DNA of 64,000 bases from an uncultured Pseudomonadota bacterium. Lineage in GTDB: Bacteria; Pseudomonadota; Gammaproteobacteria; Methylococcales; Methylomonadaceae. The translations under genes were made by a program, and so were the position numbers. Location: NCBI GenBank assembly GCA_903928965.1, contig CAIYSZ010000007.1, forward strand, positions 1 through 64,000, in the 5' to 3' direction. Below, piece by piece: positions 9,901 through 17,694 of this stretch. The notes under the pieces were generated by a model. That model ran no database searches. It saw nothing but the letters and a program-made list of their open reading frames with translations, and had not been told where the DNA came from. Positions within the stretch are counted from its first letter, which is position 1. Every line of letters starts with the position of its first letter.

Positions 9901-10971
9901 GCCGGCGCGTTCATCAATCTCAATGCCATACAGGTTATGAGTAAGAATTTTTTCCGGTATCTCGGCGGACTCGTAGCCCTCTTCCTCGTAAATGGCGTAG
10001 AGTAAATCGAAGGCATACGTCAGCATGTGGCCGGAACCGCAGGCCGGGTCGCAGATGCGAATTTCCTCTGGCGAGGAAATTCTTAAGTGGGTAGTGGGTA
10101 GTGGGGCGTGGGTAGATTGGTCTTCACTTTCCACTACACACTGCCCACTATCCACTGGCGGTATATAGTAGTCCATTTTCTCGGCCAACTTTGAATTAGG
10201 CCGATTCAAAAGCCACAGGCGGCCCAGCGAGTTTTCCACCAGATAGCGTACTATCCAGTGCGGGGTGAATAGCTGGGTGGCGGCGGGGATATTTTGCGGG
10301 GTGATCTTTATATTTTTCTTTAGCCCTTCAAATACCTGATCTTTTTTCTCAGCAATGTAGAATTGGTATAACCAGCCGATGACTTCCACATCCTGGCAAA
10401 CATCTGGGGTCATTGCCTCGCGGGTATAGGCCAGAATGGAGTTGCCGGAGAGCAGGTCATCCGGCATCAGTAGTTCGGTATAGTCGTCGATGCGCTGGAA
10501 CAGGAACGGCATGGCTTCATGCCAATAGTTACAGGCGGCGACGACCAGTAAACGATAAGCTTCGCCTTGTGGGTCGCGGCTGGGGGTTTTGGCTTCCAGC
10601 AGGTCAAGGATTTGCTGTCTTAGCTTGTCCGAGGCCATGTCTGCGTCAATTAGGCCCATCTTGGCTTCGGCCAAGATTTCCGGTTGGAATTGCCCTGGAT
10701 CGGCTGGCGAAACGATGCTCACGCGATTGTAGCGGTTGACGTCCATAAAGCGCAGGGCGCAGAAGCGGTTGAACCAGATGTAGGCTATGCGCTCAATGAG
10801 TTGTTCCTGGCCTTGCTGGCGGATCGCTTGTTCCAGCTTGTCAACCGCTGCCGGGCTTTCGCGCCGCGCGGCGCTGTCCGCCGCCAGCACTAATTTGAGC
10901 TTGGCGGAAACTTGTTCAATCAAGCCGCGGCGGGCGTATTGGGCGAAGCGGCGTAGTTTGGTGGTTTCCAT
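6913..10971 (-). CDS. pglX: BREX adenine-specific DNA methyltransferase PglX, with in-frame insertions
   Basis: This is the N6-adenine methyltransferase of type I BREX, which marks host DNA and is needed for defence. SAM-binding motif I is DPACGSGHM at about residue 307 and catalytic motif IV is NPPYMGG at about 500. The C-terminus shows the family's DDDNVIPMLDGDWF and NYTIRDYFL segments. At 1352 residues it is longer than the roughly 1200 I expect. Three stretches explain the excess: residues about 271-295 (a 73-bp inverted-repeat element), about 367-387 (two copies of a 10-residue unit), and about 1004-1150 (a 440-bp element that also encodes its own small protein in another frame). All keep the reading frame. 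The second insert splits the DFFRKV...PDDDNVIP junction, which is contiguous or nearly so in relatives I remember. Whether the enzyme is active is open. Confidence 0.92.
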   Translation of the reverse strand: METTKLRRFAQYARRGLIEQVSAKLKLVLAADSAARRESPAAVDKLEQAIRQQGQEQLIERIAYIWFNRFCALRFMDVNRYNRVSIVSPADPGQFQPEILAEAKMGLIDADMASDKLRQQILDLLEAKTPSRDPQGEAYRLLVVAACNYWHEAMPFLFQRIDDYTELLMPDDLLSGNSILAYTREAMTPDVCQDVEVIGWLYQFYIAEKKDQVFEGLKKNIKITPQNIPAATQLFTPHWIVRYLVENSLGRLWLLNRPNSKLAEKMDYYIPPVDSGQCVVESEDQSTHAPLPTTHLRISSPEEIRICDPACGSGHMLTYAFDLLYAIYEEEGYESAEIPEKILTHNLYGIEIDERAGKLAAFALTMKARAKHRRFFNTRAKHRRFFNKGVKPNICILQNISDVTLEPEWPTILEAMQKSGVDRNSLIENITLFEEANNFGSLLRPTLTAEQVQKAIAALTAYDESVKTPMIGHWELINQCKTALLQADYLSQKYHVVIANPPYMGGKSMNGRLAVWLKDNYAEVKSDLFSAFIVRNTELALPQGQLGFMSPFVWMFISSYEKLRDFLINQLTITSLVQLEYSGFEGAVVPICAFTLENANLPKYRAGFIRLSDFKGVDNQSPRTLEAIKNQKCGWFFRASPENFKKIPGKPITYWIGESISNAFRDYPKLDSVAPTRKGMVTARNEIYVRDWYEVSLDKSGLDLFTDRETAKASNKKWFSYLKGGGFRKWYGNKFDVVNWENDGELLQTTRHPTEDRIWATNFNLEYIFKPNVNWGAITSSDFSARISFRGELFDAGGSACFPLKVDQQTILGFLNAKISRSMLRALNPTLNFQAGNIANLPFLMSADTLPTRDNVKNLILGHKSDWDSYETSWDFNRLPLLDTGYQPSTLKATYQKLRAHWQEMTLAMQRLEQQNNRIFIEAYGLQDELTPDVPLNEITLTCNPHYRYGGDKSEDELEALLLADTMRELISYAVGCMFGRYALDKPGLILANQGETLADFFRKVCSGECVVDSKEGNDGDCSQLSGTNSLAEGDGFSGAGLSGDETVSEGGALRSNEPDQTVGGFHTVQYRGRSGQKIDGGVSQFLIDCQRFTSGNGDPNSDCPALKLCNARYSATTSFEVGGSKQIAVRPDERLEITPHCPLSTIHYLPDDDNVIPMLDGDWFSDDIAERFRQFLRVAFGEAHYAENLQFVEQGLNLKGKRNYTIRDYFLSEFYADHVKRYKKRPIYWLFSSPKGSFNALIYLHRYRPDTVSIVLNDYLREFNTKLTAHKNHLEAASISASASQAEKTKALKEIEKIKKIIAELAEYEREVLYPLATQQLKIDLDDGVKVNYPKFGAALKKIIGLDSKEE
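7521..7960 (-). mobile_element. IVS-like element carrying a four-helix-bundle gene, inserted in pglX
   Basis: A ~440-bp block interrupts pglX. Its left end (7521-7555) is a run of degenerate AGTGGATAGTGGGCAGTG-type units, and its right end (7929-7960) is the complementary run (CACTCCCCACTACACACT). Together they form long imperfect terminal inverted repeats. The inside is filled by a gene for a four-helix-bundle protein of the 23S rRNA intervening-sequence family, oriented like pglX. Such genes are commonly bordered by these AGTGG-rich repeats. The same end sequence recurs in the 73-bp insert at 10086-10158. The pglX frame has no stop across the whole block. Confidence 0.7.
7557..7919 (-). CDS. 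Four-helix bundle protein (23S rRNA IVS / S23 family)
   Basis: This 120-residue protein is nested in pglX, on the same strand but in a different frame. The features YRELIVWRKAMDLVELVY, PSNIAEGQARKS and AEFLNFLSIANGSRAE are the hallmark segments of the TIGR02436 four-helix bundle family, first seen in intervening sequences of 23S rRNA and later in many genomic loci; a paralogous fold is the Avd protein of diversity-generating retroelements. It has its own ribosome site, AAGAAGGAA, directly before ATGATG. The biochemical function of the family is unknown. It could be translated from the BREX transcript. No reverse transcriptase or template repeat is nearby, so a retroelement role is not supported. 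Confidence 0.85.
   Translation of the reverse strand: MMATVHNYRELIVWRKAMDLVELVYQATKQFPKEELYGLTSQIRLSAVSIPSNIAEGQARKSTAEFLNFLSIANGSRAEMATQILIALRLNYVTRDTAQQRLSRSEEVNKLLYGLMNGLK
9811..9870. repeat. 30-bp tandem duplication inside pglX
   Basis: Two adjacent 30-bp units (9811-9840 and 9841-9870) share ATTGAAAAAGCGCCGATGTT and the following TGGC, differing only in the last six bases. In PglX they encode RAKHRRFFNT and RAKHRRFFNK back to back. Because the unit is a multiple of three, copy-number change by slippage would lengthen or shorten the protein by ten residues without a frameshift. Confidence 0.9.
10086..10158. repeat. 73-bp AGTGG-rich inverted-repeat element in pglX
   Basis: The left arm (about 10086-10111) and the reverse complement of the right arm (about 10131-10158) align over ~26 bases with about five mismatches, separated by ~19 bases. 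The arms are built of AGTGG(G/A)TAGTGGG(T/C)AGTG units, the same sequence that ends the larger element at 7521-7960. It encodes about residues 271-295 of PglX, just before SAM motif I, in frame. It looks like an internally deleted relative of the larger element. Confidence 0.75.
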
Positions 10972-10974
10972 TGC

Positions 10975-11511
10975 TTATGCTCCTTCAGTTGCCGCAGCAA
11001 GGCGTGTTACTGGCCACTTTGGGAAGTTTTTATTCCACTTATCTAAGTTTACTACCTGACAACTTGTTGCTAGTGAACGAACCCAACGGCGAGATGCTTT
11101 ACCAACAGGAAGTTCTTGCTTTAGCGCCTTTTGCATACGCGTGTTTAGTGCGTTATCGAAAGTGATTAAGCAGACGTAGTGAACGGGCTTTTCCACTTTC
11201 TCTTCGGCATGTCGATAAAGATAGGAATCCCTGAACTTATATTTAAGGTAGTTTTTTAACCACTTAAAACTATCTTGTCGCAATTTTTGTTCTTCATTGC
11301 TAGTCCCGCCCAGAACATCGTAAATCGAAGGATCATCATAATCTTTTAATTCTATAAAAATATAGGCTTCTTCGAATTCGGCTACAATATCAACGCCTTT
11401 CATGGCAACGCCATGAAAAGTGGGTTTGCTGCTATCTTTTTCATCAAATACAAATGCATGCAAGGCATCGGTAAAATTAAATTGAAATCCGTCCACTTCA
11501 ACAACTATCAT
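10975..11511 (-). CDS. Putative PD-(D/E)XK-like nuclease, partner of the upstream ATPase
   Basis: I do not recognise this 178-residue protein as a named family. The visible signature is GVDIV at 39-43 followed by AYIFIELKDY at 49-58, giving Asp41...Glu54-x-Lys56 within two predicted beta-strands. That spacing fits the D...(D/E)XK core of restriction-endonuclease-like folds. Downstream are a helical region with many Lys/Arg residues and a strand-like VHYVCLITFD. Its start overlaps the ATPase gene by four bases, and it ends three bases before pglX. The pair therefore forms a coupled cassette between brxC and pglX. A nuclease role is inference from one motif; a non-catalytic sensor is possible. 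Confidence 0.55.
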   Translation of the reverse strand: MIVVEVDGFQFNFTDALHAFVFDEKDSSKPTFHGVAMKGVDIVAEFEEAYIFIELKDYDDPSIYDVLGGTSNEEQKLRQDSFKWLKNYLKYKFRDSYLYRHAEEKVEKPVHYVCLITFDNALNTRMQKALKQELPVGKASRRWVRSLATSCQVVNLDKWNKNFPKWPVTRLAAATEGA

Positions 11512-12608
11512 TTGCCAAGACCTCCCATGTCATTATGAATTTCTTGATCTATCAGAAAGCCAAATGCCTCATCTATAGGATTTGGCGTAATCTGCAAATA
11601 ATGATCAGTGGAATTTATTTTGATTTCTCCACTGCCTGGCTCTCTGTATAAACTATGGTAAAGAACATCATCTCCCTTGGATTCATCCATGAGTAAATCA
11701 AACCACTTAAGTACAACATAGTCATGCGTCGCTAGAATGATTTGTTGTCCGTTGCGGGATAATTCCAATAAAATCTCCACTAATAGTTTTAGTAACTTTG
11801 GGTTAAAATTTGTTTCCGGTTCATCCCACAATAGCGGGCCACTCAATCCTGGATAAATAGCGCCTGTTTCTAATAATCGAGACAATATTCCGATTTTACG
11901 GAAGCCTTCGGCCATTACATTTGCCGAAAACTCATTGGTTGAGGTTTTAAAATTGACGCGCCCTCCACCGTAATAGATAAACCGCCCTCCGCAAATTTTT
12001 TCTATTTCCTCTATCGCCCATTTAGATTTTTCTGGTAGTTTATCTGGTCGTAGCGGCGGCAATTCCAGCAGGGAATAAAGTTCGCGAAATAAATCATCAA
12101 AAGACAAGCCAAACTTATCAAACAAACTGCCAAAGCCCAGCATAAAGGATAGCATTTCTTTGGTTGGTATAAAAACCGGCTCTTTTTCCGACCAAGTGTT
12201 TTCTAGTGATGATGGTACATTGATTTTCCATTTATCAATTTGTAGCATTCTTGAATTATGATAAAGCGTTAAGCCTAGGTTTTGATCACGGTTGAAGCGC
12301 ATTGACATACTGGCTTGTTCGCCATTGCCTTCACGAATGGCGCCTTCCCGATATAGCCTGCCAATTTTGTTATCCAAGGGTTTAAAAATACCCACAAACT
12401 TTTCGGTTAATTTTTGAATACGTTCTTGTTCGTCGCTGTTGGGTGATCTTTGTGGGGTTAGGGCGGCCCAAGACAAGGCATAAGCAATTTTCAACAAGTG
12501 CGTTTTGCCCGTGCCGTTTTCCCCAATAATGATATTTATTTTGGGGGAAAGCGGCATGTCCAGTTTGCTGAAGGCAGTGAAGTTACGTAGCGTTATGTTT
12601 TCAATCAT
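11508..12608 (-). CDS. AAA/ABC-type ATPase (AAA_15/AAA_21-like), BREX accessory
   Basis: This 366-residue protein has Walker A GENGTGKT at 29-36 and Walker B LLWDEPETNFNP near 273, followed by the H-loop segment IILATHDYVVLKW. It lacks an OLD-type TOPRIM domain and a long coiled coil. This is the small SMC-like ATPase type that recurs in two-gene defence systems, where the second gene is the effector. The downstream gene overlaps it by four bases and has a PD-(D/E)XK-like motif. The start ATG overlaps the brxC stop by four bases, so it is translated from the BREX message. The specific system is not one I can name. Confidence 0.75.
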   Translation of the reverse strand: MIENITLRNFTAFSKLDMPLSPKINIIIGENGTGKTHLLKIAYALSWAALTPQRSPNSDEQERIQKLTEKFVGIFKPLDNKIGRLYREGAIREGNGEQASMSMRFNRDQNLGLTLYHNSRMLQIDKWKINVPSSLENTWSEKEPVFIPTKEMLSFMLGFGSLFDKFGLSFDDLFRELYSLLELPPLRPDKLPEKSKWAIEEIEKICGGRFIYYGGGRVNFKTSTNEFSANVMAEGFRKIGILSRLLETGAIYPGLSGPLLWDEPETNFNPKLLKLLVEILLELSRNGQQIILATHDYVVLKWFDLLMDESKGDDVLYHSLYREPGSGEIKINSTDHYLQITPNPIDEAFGFLIDQEIHNDMGGLGK

Positions 12609-15600
12609 ATTTGAATCCTTTTTCCATTACGAATTTCATGCAGCAACGCTGCACGCATGGACTGCAAGTAACGATCAACATCGGTTTCATCGGCCAGCCA
12701 GGCTTTATCGAATGATACCTTTATTGAACGGCTGGGCACGTATTCGATGCTAGCATCGGCGGCGGCTGGTGAAACGGACTTCGTGTCGTTATCCGTTCCA
12801 TCCGCACCATACTCAGGCTTGGGTTTTTGCGTCCAGCTGGTCAATTGGGACAGTTGGCGCCGGTACTCGTGTTCCTCAACGCGTCGGACGGTGTCCCGGA
12901 TTTGAGCAATTAATGTTTGTTGTCCAATTGTAGTTAATAACGCACTAAACGGTTTAACCAGTTGTATCTGTTGCTCTACATTTAATTCGCTGTATTCGCT
13001 CGTACTGCACAAACGCTGTTGCAATCCGGTAACCGTATCCTTGGCTTGAGCCATTTCAATTTGAATTTGCGCGTTAATCTGGTTTTGCAAGTTATCGACC
13101 AGTGTTTTCAGCTGCTGGATACGGTTGCCTTTGTAGCATTCCGGGTCGGTTAGACAGGTTATTATCTGACTGGCTTCATCGCCTTCGATATATGCAAAAT
13201 TCGGTTCTTGGGTTTGCACAAATTGGCGGGCGTTATCGAAGATGTGTTTTTGCGGGCCGCTCATGAATTTGCGGATGGGGTCGATTACGCCTTCTTTTAT
13301 GGCTAGTAGATTGTTTTCCTGACGAGGAAGTTCAACTAAAAACCAAGTGTAAGGTTTGCCGTACAGTTCCTTAACTGTTTCGAGTACGGGTTGGAGGGCA
13401 AGCAGGAATGGATACTGGGCCGTTTGGGCTAATAGTTGTGTGAGCTGTTGCGTTAAGGATTGAAACGCGGCGGCGGTTTCGGCGCCAAGGGCTTTGGCTT
13501 CGCTAGCGCGTGGCGGAGTGTCGAAGAAATCCTCGAAAAACTCCTTTAATACGCGCAGTTGAGAGGCGGTGAATTCAAGCTGGGGCTCCAACACCAGATT
13601 GCCATGGGCATGGGTGTTGCGTAGCGCGCGTTCCAATTCGTTTTCTTGCAGCAGATTGCCGTCGCTACGGATTTCTACCTTGCCACGGGCGCAAAGATTG
13701 GCCAGAGTGCAAAGCACGGCGGCATAGTGCCAGCCGTAGGGTTTGCGTTCGAATTTTTCCAGTAAACTTTTTAAGGTGGTGCGGACGCCACTGCGGTTGT
13801 TACTCTGAATAAACGCCAGCATTTCTTGCTCCGATTCAGCTAGCGCGGTGACATCATTGCCGAAGAGTCCGTCTTCGGAGTATTTAAGACATTGGCTAAT
13901 GTCGTTTTCGGTATAGCTGACGCCGCGCAGCATGCGCAGATTGGGATAGGCGCGGGCAATAAGTTCATGGAAGCCACGGCTGACACGGATTTGGGCGTCT
14001 TCGGAACCGATTTCGATTTCACCGCCCGCCACGAATAGTTTGGCCTTGCCGATTAATTGTTGCACGCGTTGCTGGATATCCGCGTAGCGTTCCCGGTTTT
14101 GGAAGCCTTTGTCATGCAGAATGCGTTTAATCGCTTCTTGCTGAGTAATGGATATATTTTGGCGAATGTATTTTTCCGTGCGTTTATACATCAATAGATC
14201 GCGCACTAGACGATCATCCGCTGGCAGGAGCATTAATAATTCGTCACGGCCATAGGAGTGCATGACCAAGGTGGTCTGATTGTCCGCGTTGTCGTGGAAT
14301 GGGCTGATGACGTGTATGCATAACTCGGATTCGCGGCCGAATAAACGTTCGTCTAGTTTGCGGGTGAATGGGTAATCTTGACCGTTCTCGTCATAACGAA
14401 TCTTGCGCTGCTTTATGATGTGATCGAAGATAATTTTTTCCAGTTCCGAGGCGACATCGGCTGATTCCACTTCGGTATTTTTGATTTCCTGTTCAACATC
14501 TTTTTCCTCGTCGGTCAGGTAATCATAAAGCTCGCCGTTGCGCTGTACATAGGTTTGCTGCTCAAGCAGGTTTAGCGCTTCTTCCACCCGCTTTCTTAGA
14601 GCGGGTAAATCCTGATTAAAACCATCCAGCATCAGGATGCAGAGGTTACGTTGCGTTGGTTTGAATTCCTTGACGTATTTAACCAGAAATAAGGTTTTTA
14701 ACAGGCGAACAGCAAACGGATTATCAAGATGATTCTCGGCCAGAATAATCGCGCGTTGGATTTGAGATTTCAACGCGGTGCGGATGCCTTCAAACATCAA
14801 GTCGAAAGTCGCCAGTTGACCAATCTGGTGTTCTTCAATTTGTATCGCCACTTGCTGGAATACGCCCAGCATGGAACGCTCACCCACCGAGCTGTGTTTG
14901 CCTTCAAAAGCGTTATGCAAGGACAGATTTTGTATCGCCGACTGAAACAGCGCGAATTGGTAAGGTATAAAGGGATAACTGTGGATAAAATGTTCCCGAT
15001 CCTGAAAATTGCGGTAGCTTACCGAGCCATCCGCGAAGTCAAACAGGGTTTTAAAGTTGTTCGATTGGGCGTGGTAAATGTTTGATAACAGATTTACGCC
15101 GTCTTCATTCTTGGTTAACAAGCGTTTTTGAATCACTTCGGCGACATCGGCGCTGGTTAGCTTCATGCGATTGGCGAAACGCGCCTGAATTCTGGAGAAG
15201 TCATTGCCTTGGCGTTTGTCCATTTCGCCGACCACCGTGCCCATGTCTTCCTGCGCGGTGACGATTACCCAGGCGCGGCCACGACATTTGGTGGCCAGGC
15301 TTTCGGCGATGGTTTGCAGATTGGTCATCAGTTTGATGTTGTCGGCAATGTAATGACCCACCTCGTCCACGAAAAAATTCAGCCGGAAATTGGCGGATTG
15401 TGTTTCGATATAGGCGTTAACCTGCTCGGCAAAATCTTCGATGGAAACCCGGTATTGGCCACGGTATTTGTCCAGAATCCCCAACGCGGCTGCTTCATCA
15501 CTCGCGGTGACTTGGGCGTAAGCCTGGGCAATGTTTTTGGATTCCAGCAAGGCTTGCTCGCGGCCTATTTGCCAGTTTTTACCGGCTATGGCTTGATAAG

Positions 15601-16135
15601 CGGTTTTGAAGGGTGCGTAGAGTCCCCGGCTAGCCAAGTCTCGTTCAAACTGAGCGATATGGCCTTGCTTACCGTAATAACCGCACATTTCGTCAAAAAC
15701 CTTGACGAAGGCCGCCAGTAGCGCGTCAATTTGGGTTTTGCTGATGACATCGGCTTTTTGATCGATGTTGAACAGGATGCTTTTGGAAGGGATAGCCACG
15801 GCGCGTTTCAAATCGCCTTGCAGGATTTCGTTGTCCTGGCATTTGGGCAGAAACAGGTCTAGCGCTTTAAACTCTTCTATGGCGCTATTTTCCAGCAACA
15901 AGGCCAGCATTTTTAGTAAGTGCGATTTACCGGAACCGAAGAAGCCGGATATCCACACGCCATTGGCGCCTTCATAATGATTGTAGGCGTCCAGAAACGC
16001 TTCCAGACGTTTTTCCACTTCATTGGTTAGTACGTATTCTTCTATTTCCAGGCGCAGACTGGCGGCGTCATCGGCCTTGATAACGCCTTCGATGGGGCGG
16101 TCAACCGGTTTGTGAAAAATACTTTTTAAATTCAT
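12605..16135 (-). CDS. brxC: BREX P-loop protein BrxC
   Basis: This is the large ATPase of type I BREX (1176 residues, the usual size). Walker A is GFFGSGKSHLLK at about 64-75; the segment FFVDEVGHYI near 255-265 is the Walker B-like element. The start (LKSIFHKPVDRPIEGVIKAD) is the conserved BrxC N-terminus. The rest is largely helical, with a long region near 1000-1100. BrxC is a core component whose exact action is not resolved. It is 14 bases downstream of brxB and overlaps the accessory ATPase start by four bases. Confidence 0.94.
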   Translation of the reverse strand: MNLKSIFHKPVDRPIEGVIKADDAASLRLEIEEYVLTNEVEKRLEAFLDAYNHYEGANGVWISGFFGSGKSHLLKMLALLLENSAIEEFKALDLFLPKCQDNEILQGDLKRAVAIPSKSILFNIDQKADVISKTQIDALLAAFVKVFDEMCGYYGKQGHIAQFERDLASRGLYAPFKTAYQAIAGKNWQIGREQALLESKNIAQAYAQVTASDEAAALGILDKYRGQYRVSIEDFAEQVNAYIETQSANFRLNFFVDEVGHYIADNIKLMTNLQTIAESLATKCRGRAWVIVTAQEDMGTVVGEMDKRQGNDFSRIQARFANRMKLTSADVAEVIQKRLLTKNEDGVNLLSNIYHAQSNNFKTLFDFADGSVSYRNFQDREHFIHSYPFIPYQFALFQSAIQNLSLHNAFEGKHSSVGERSMLGVFQQVAIQIEEHQIGQLATFDLMFEGIRTALKSQIQRAIILAENHLDNPFAVRLLKTLFLVKYVKEFKPTQRNLCILMLDGFNQDLPALRKRVEEALNLLEQQTYVQRNGELYDYLTDEEKDVEQEIKNTEVESADVASELEKIIFDHIIKQRKIRYDENGQDYPFTRKLDERLFGRESELCIHVISPFHDNADNQTTLVMHSYGRDELLMLLPADDRLVRDLLMYKRTEKYIRQNISITQQEAIKRILHDKGFQNRERYADIQQRVQQLIGKAKLFVAGGEIEIGSEDAQIRVSRGFHELIARAYPNLRMLRGVSYTENDISQCLKYSEDGLFGNDVTALAESEQEMLAFIQSNNRSGVRTTLKSLLEKFERKPYGWHYAAVLCTLANLCARGKVEIRSDGNLLQENELERALRNTHAHGNLVLEPQLEFTASQLRVLKEFFEDFFDTPPRASEAKALGAETAAAFQSLTQQLTQLLAQTAQYPFLLALQPVLETVKELYGKPYTWFLVELPRQENNLLAIKEGVIDPIRKFMSGPQKHIFDNARQFVQTQEPNFAYIEGDEASQIITCLTDPECYKGNRIQQLKTLVDNLQNQINAQIQIEMAQAKDTVTGLQQRLCSTSEYSELNVEQQIQLVKPFSALLTTIGQQTLIAQIRDTVRRVEEHEYRRQLSQLTSWTQKPKPEYGADGTDNDTKSVSPAAADASIEYVPSRSIKVSFDKAWLADETDVDRYLQSMRAALLHEIRNGKRIQI

Positions 16136-16149
16136 TACGTTTCCTTCGG

Positions 16150-16761
16150 TTATGCTTCGCAGTGAAAGATATTAAACGCCCGGTAATATTTATCATCATG
16201 CAGCTTGCCAAACAGATCCAGTGAAGCGCCTGACTCCAGGGAATGCGTGTAGTCGCCGGGGAAGAACATCAGCGTTGGTTTTTCCTTGGCGGTGCTTTGC
16301 AGGTTGTTTAATACATTGTGTGAGCGTATGTAGGGAAAAACCTCGCCCACTCCGGTAATAAACAGTACTTGAAAGTCCGTACTCAGCAATTGGGCTGATA
16401 TTGCCGGAATCAGATGGGTTGCGGGGTCAAGTACGCCTTGCAGTAGTTCCTTGAGCTGCTCCTTTGATACAGAGGTTTCCAGCTCCAGAATTTGTTCCCA
16501 TATGTCCCTGTCCTTTAAAATCTGTATGGCAAGGTCATATAGATTGATTTCCAGCACGCTAATGCCGGTTTGTTGCAGACGGTTAATCAATTGCCGTTGC
16601 AACCGCTGGACTTCCACTGCTTTTGCCGGGTCGTAGGGACAGATGAAAAACGGCACTTCTTTGCCAAGACCTTGCATTTTGAGGAATCTTTGTCCTGAAA
16701 TGACGGCAAATAGGTGCTGAAACTGTTCTGGCAGAGCCGTTTTTTGGATATCAATTATCAC
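16150..16761 (-). CDS. brxB: BREX protein BrxB (DUF1788)
   Basis: This 203-residue protein matches the DUF1788/BrxB family: it has FFICPYDPAKAVEVQRL near 38-55, LFITGVGEVFPYIRSHNVLNNLQ near 153-175 and LMFFPGDYTH shortly after. BrxB is a small core BREX protein of unknown biochemical role. It is tightly packed, 6 bases after brxA and 14 before brxC. Length is typical. Confidence comes from the motifs and from the exact brxA-brxB-brxC order. Confidence 0.92.
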   Translation of the reverse strand: MIIDIQKTALPEQFQHLFAVISGQRFLKMQGLGKEVPFFICPYDPAKAVEVQRLQRQLINRLQQTGISVLEINLYDLAIQILKDRDIWEQILELETSVSKEQLKELLQGVLDPATHLIPAISAQLLSTDFQVLFITGVGEVFPYIRSHNVLNNLQSTAKEKPTLMFFPGDYTHSLESGASLDLFGKLHDDKYYRAFNIFHCEA

Positions 16762-16767
16762 CTGGGT

Positions 16768-17391
16768 TTACCTGCTTTCCGGGCTGGCGGATTGATGATC
16801 AGGATATCGCAGGCCTGGAAAATACAAGGCTTGCTGTTGGTCGGTTCGGTGCAGAATATGCATAATCTCCGGGCTTGCGAGTACGCCGTTGATGGTGTTG
16901 TCTGTATTCAACAGTTCTGTTTCGCGCAGAATTTTAAACAATACTTGTCTTAATTTTCCGCGAGTCGTGGGTTGAATTTCATCCAGTTCTGGATGCCATT
17001 CTGCTTTTTTGTTGAGAAAATGATCGAAGTCAGCGTAAGTAAGCGCTTGCAGGTTGAGATGGCGTTCATGCATCACTTCAATTGCGAATTCCGCGATAAA
17101 CCGGTAGCGCCGACAGAGCGCCAGCCATAGCAGGCACACTTGATCGCGGTTGGCGGCCAAGGCGAGTGCGGACAGTTCTTCCCGGTTCAGTGTTTTCAAA
17201 CGACTGGTAATTTCACGGCAAATACGCTTAAGCGTATTGAGCGTGCGGGCTTGCAGCAGATTATCGGCGATGACTTTTTCACGCAGCGCATCCCAGTCAT
17301 TTAGTTGCAGATACAGTGCGGCCAGTTCCACTGATTCACGCTGAAATAGTCCACCCGTGGTAAATGACATGCTGTATCGTTCGCCGTTCAT
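16768..17391 (-). CDS. brxA: BREX protein BrxA (DUF1819)
   Basis: This 207-residue protein has the DUF1819/BrxA features: an N-terminal MSFTTGGLFQRESVELA (residues 8-24) and a middle QVCLLWLALCRRYRFIAEFA, with an acidic, helical C-terminal half. BrxA is a DNA-binding, inner-membrane-unrelated small protein in known structures and is the first core gene of BREX-1. Its start codon overlaps the stop of the upstream HTH gene (ATGA), suggesting that gene is part of the operon. MSFTTGG, seven codons in, is an alternative start. Confidence 0.92.
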   Translation of the reverse strand: MNGERYSMSFTTGGLFQRESVELAALYLQLNDWDALREKVIADNLLQARTLNTLKRICREITSRLKTLNREELSALALAANRDQVCLLWLALCRRYRFIAEFAIEVMHERHLNLQALTYADFDHFLNKKAEWHPELDEIQPTTRGKLRQVLFKILRETELLNTDNTINGVLASPEIMHILHRTDQQQALYFPGLRYPDHQSASPESR

Positions 17392-17591
17392 TTTTCCACG
17401 GCTTCCTTTTTATTATCCGATACACCGCCTACTTTCACCCAGCCATCCACTTCGTCTTTTTTAAACTTCGAGAGTCTACCGATTCTATGGGCTGGCATGG
17501 CTTTTTCACTAATCCATTTATGGATAGTGTCACGTTTGACGCCAAGATAGGCGCTTATTTCGTCAACGGAAAGCCAGCGATCTTCAATCAT
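17388..17591 (-). CDS. Excisionase-family HTH protein, first gene of the BREX operon
   Basis: A small DNA-binding protein: DRWLSVDEISAYLGVKRDTI followed by HKWISEKAMPAHRIGRL and KFKKDEVDGWV is the MerR/excisionase-type helix-turn-helix (helix_turn_helix_17). I choose the ATG giving MIEDRW (67 residues). An upstream in-frame ATG at 17630 would add 13 residues, but it lies before a good TATAAT box that sits about 20 bases upstream of the chosen start. No clear Shine-Dalgarno is seen for either start. It ends in a four-base overlap with brxA. Its likely job is to regulate the BREX operon; a phage/ICE excisionase origin is the alternative. Confidence 0.75.
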   Translation of the reverse strand: MIEDRWLSVDEISAYLGVKRDTIHKWISEKAMPAHRIGRLSKFKKDEVDGWVKVGGVSDNKKEAVEK

Positions 17592-17612
17592 AAAAATGCT
17601 AAAAATAGTCAA

Positions 17613-17618
17613 ATTATA
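17613..17618 (-). promoter_or_regulatory. Candidate -10 box of the BREX operon
   Basis: On the minus strand a perfect TATAAT lies about 20 bases before the ATG of the HTH gene. No good -35 match is found at 16-18 bases upstream, so this may be an activated or weak promoter. It would give a very short or nearly absent leader, which fits the missing Shine-Dalgarno. Confidence 0.4.
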
Positions 17619-17694
17619 GCTCGAATCCATACTAAATAGGTTAAACAGGCAAATGAGCTTGCCAGCTTTTTCAAAGCAATGTTGAGGTTACTTA

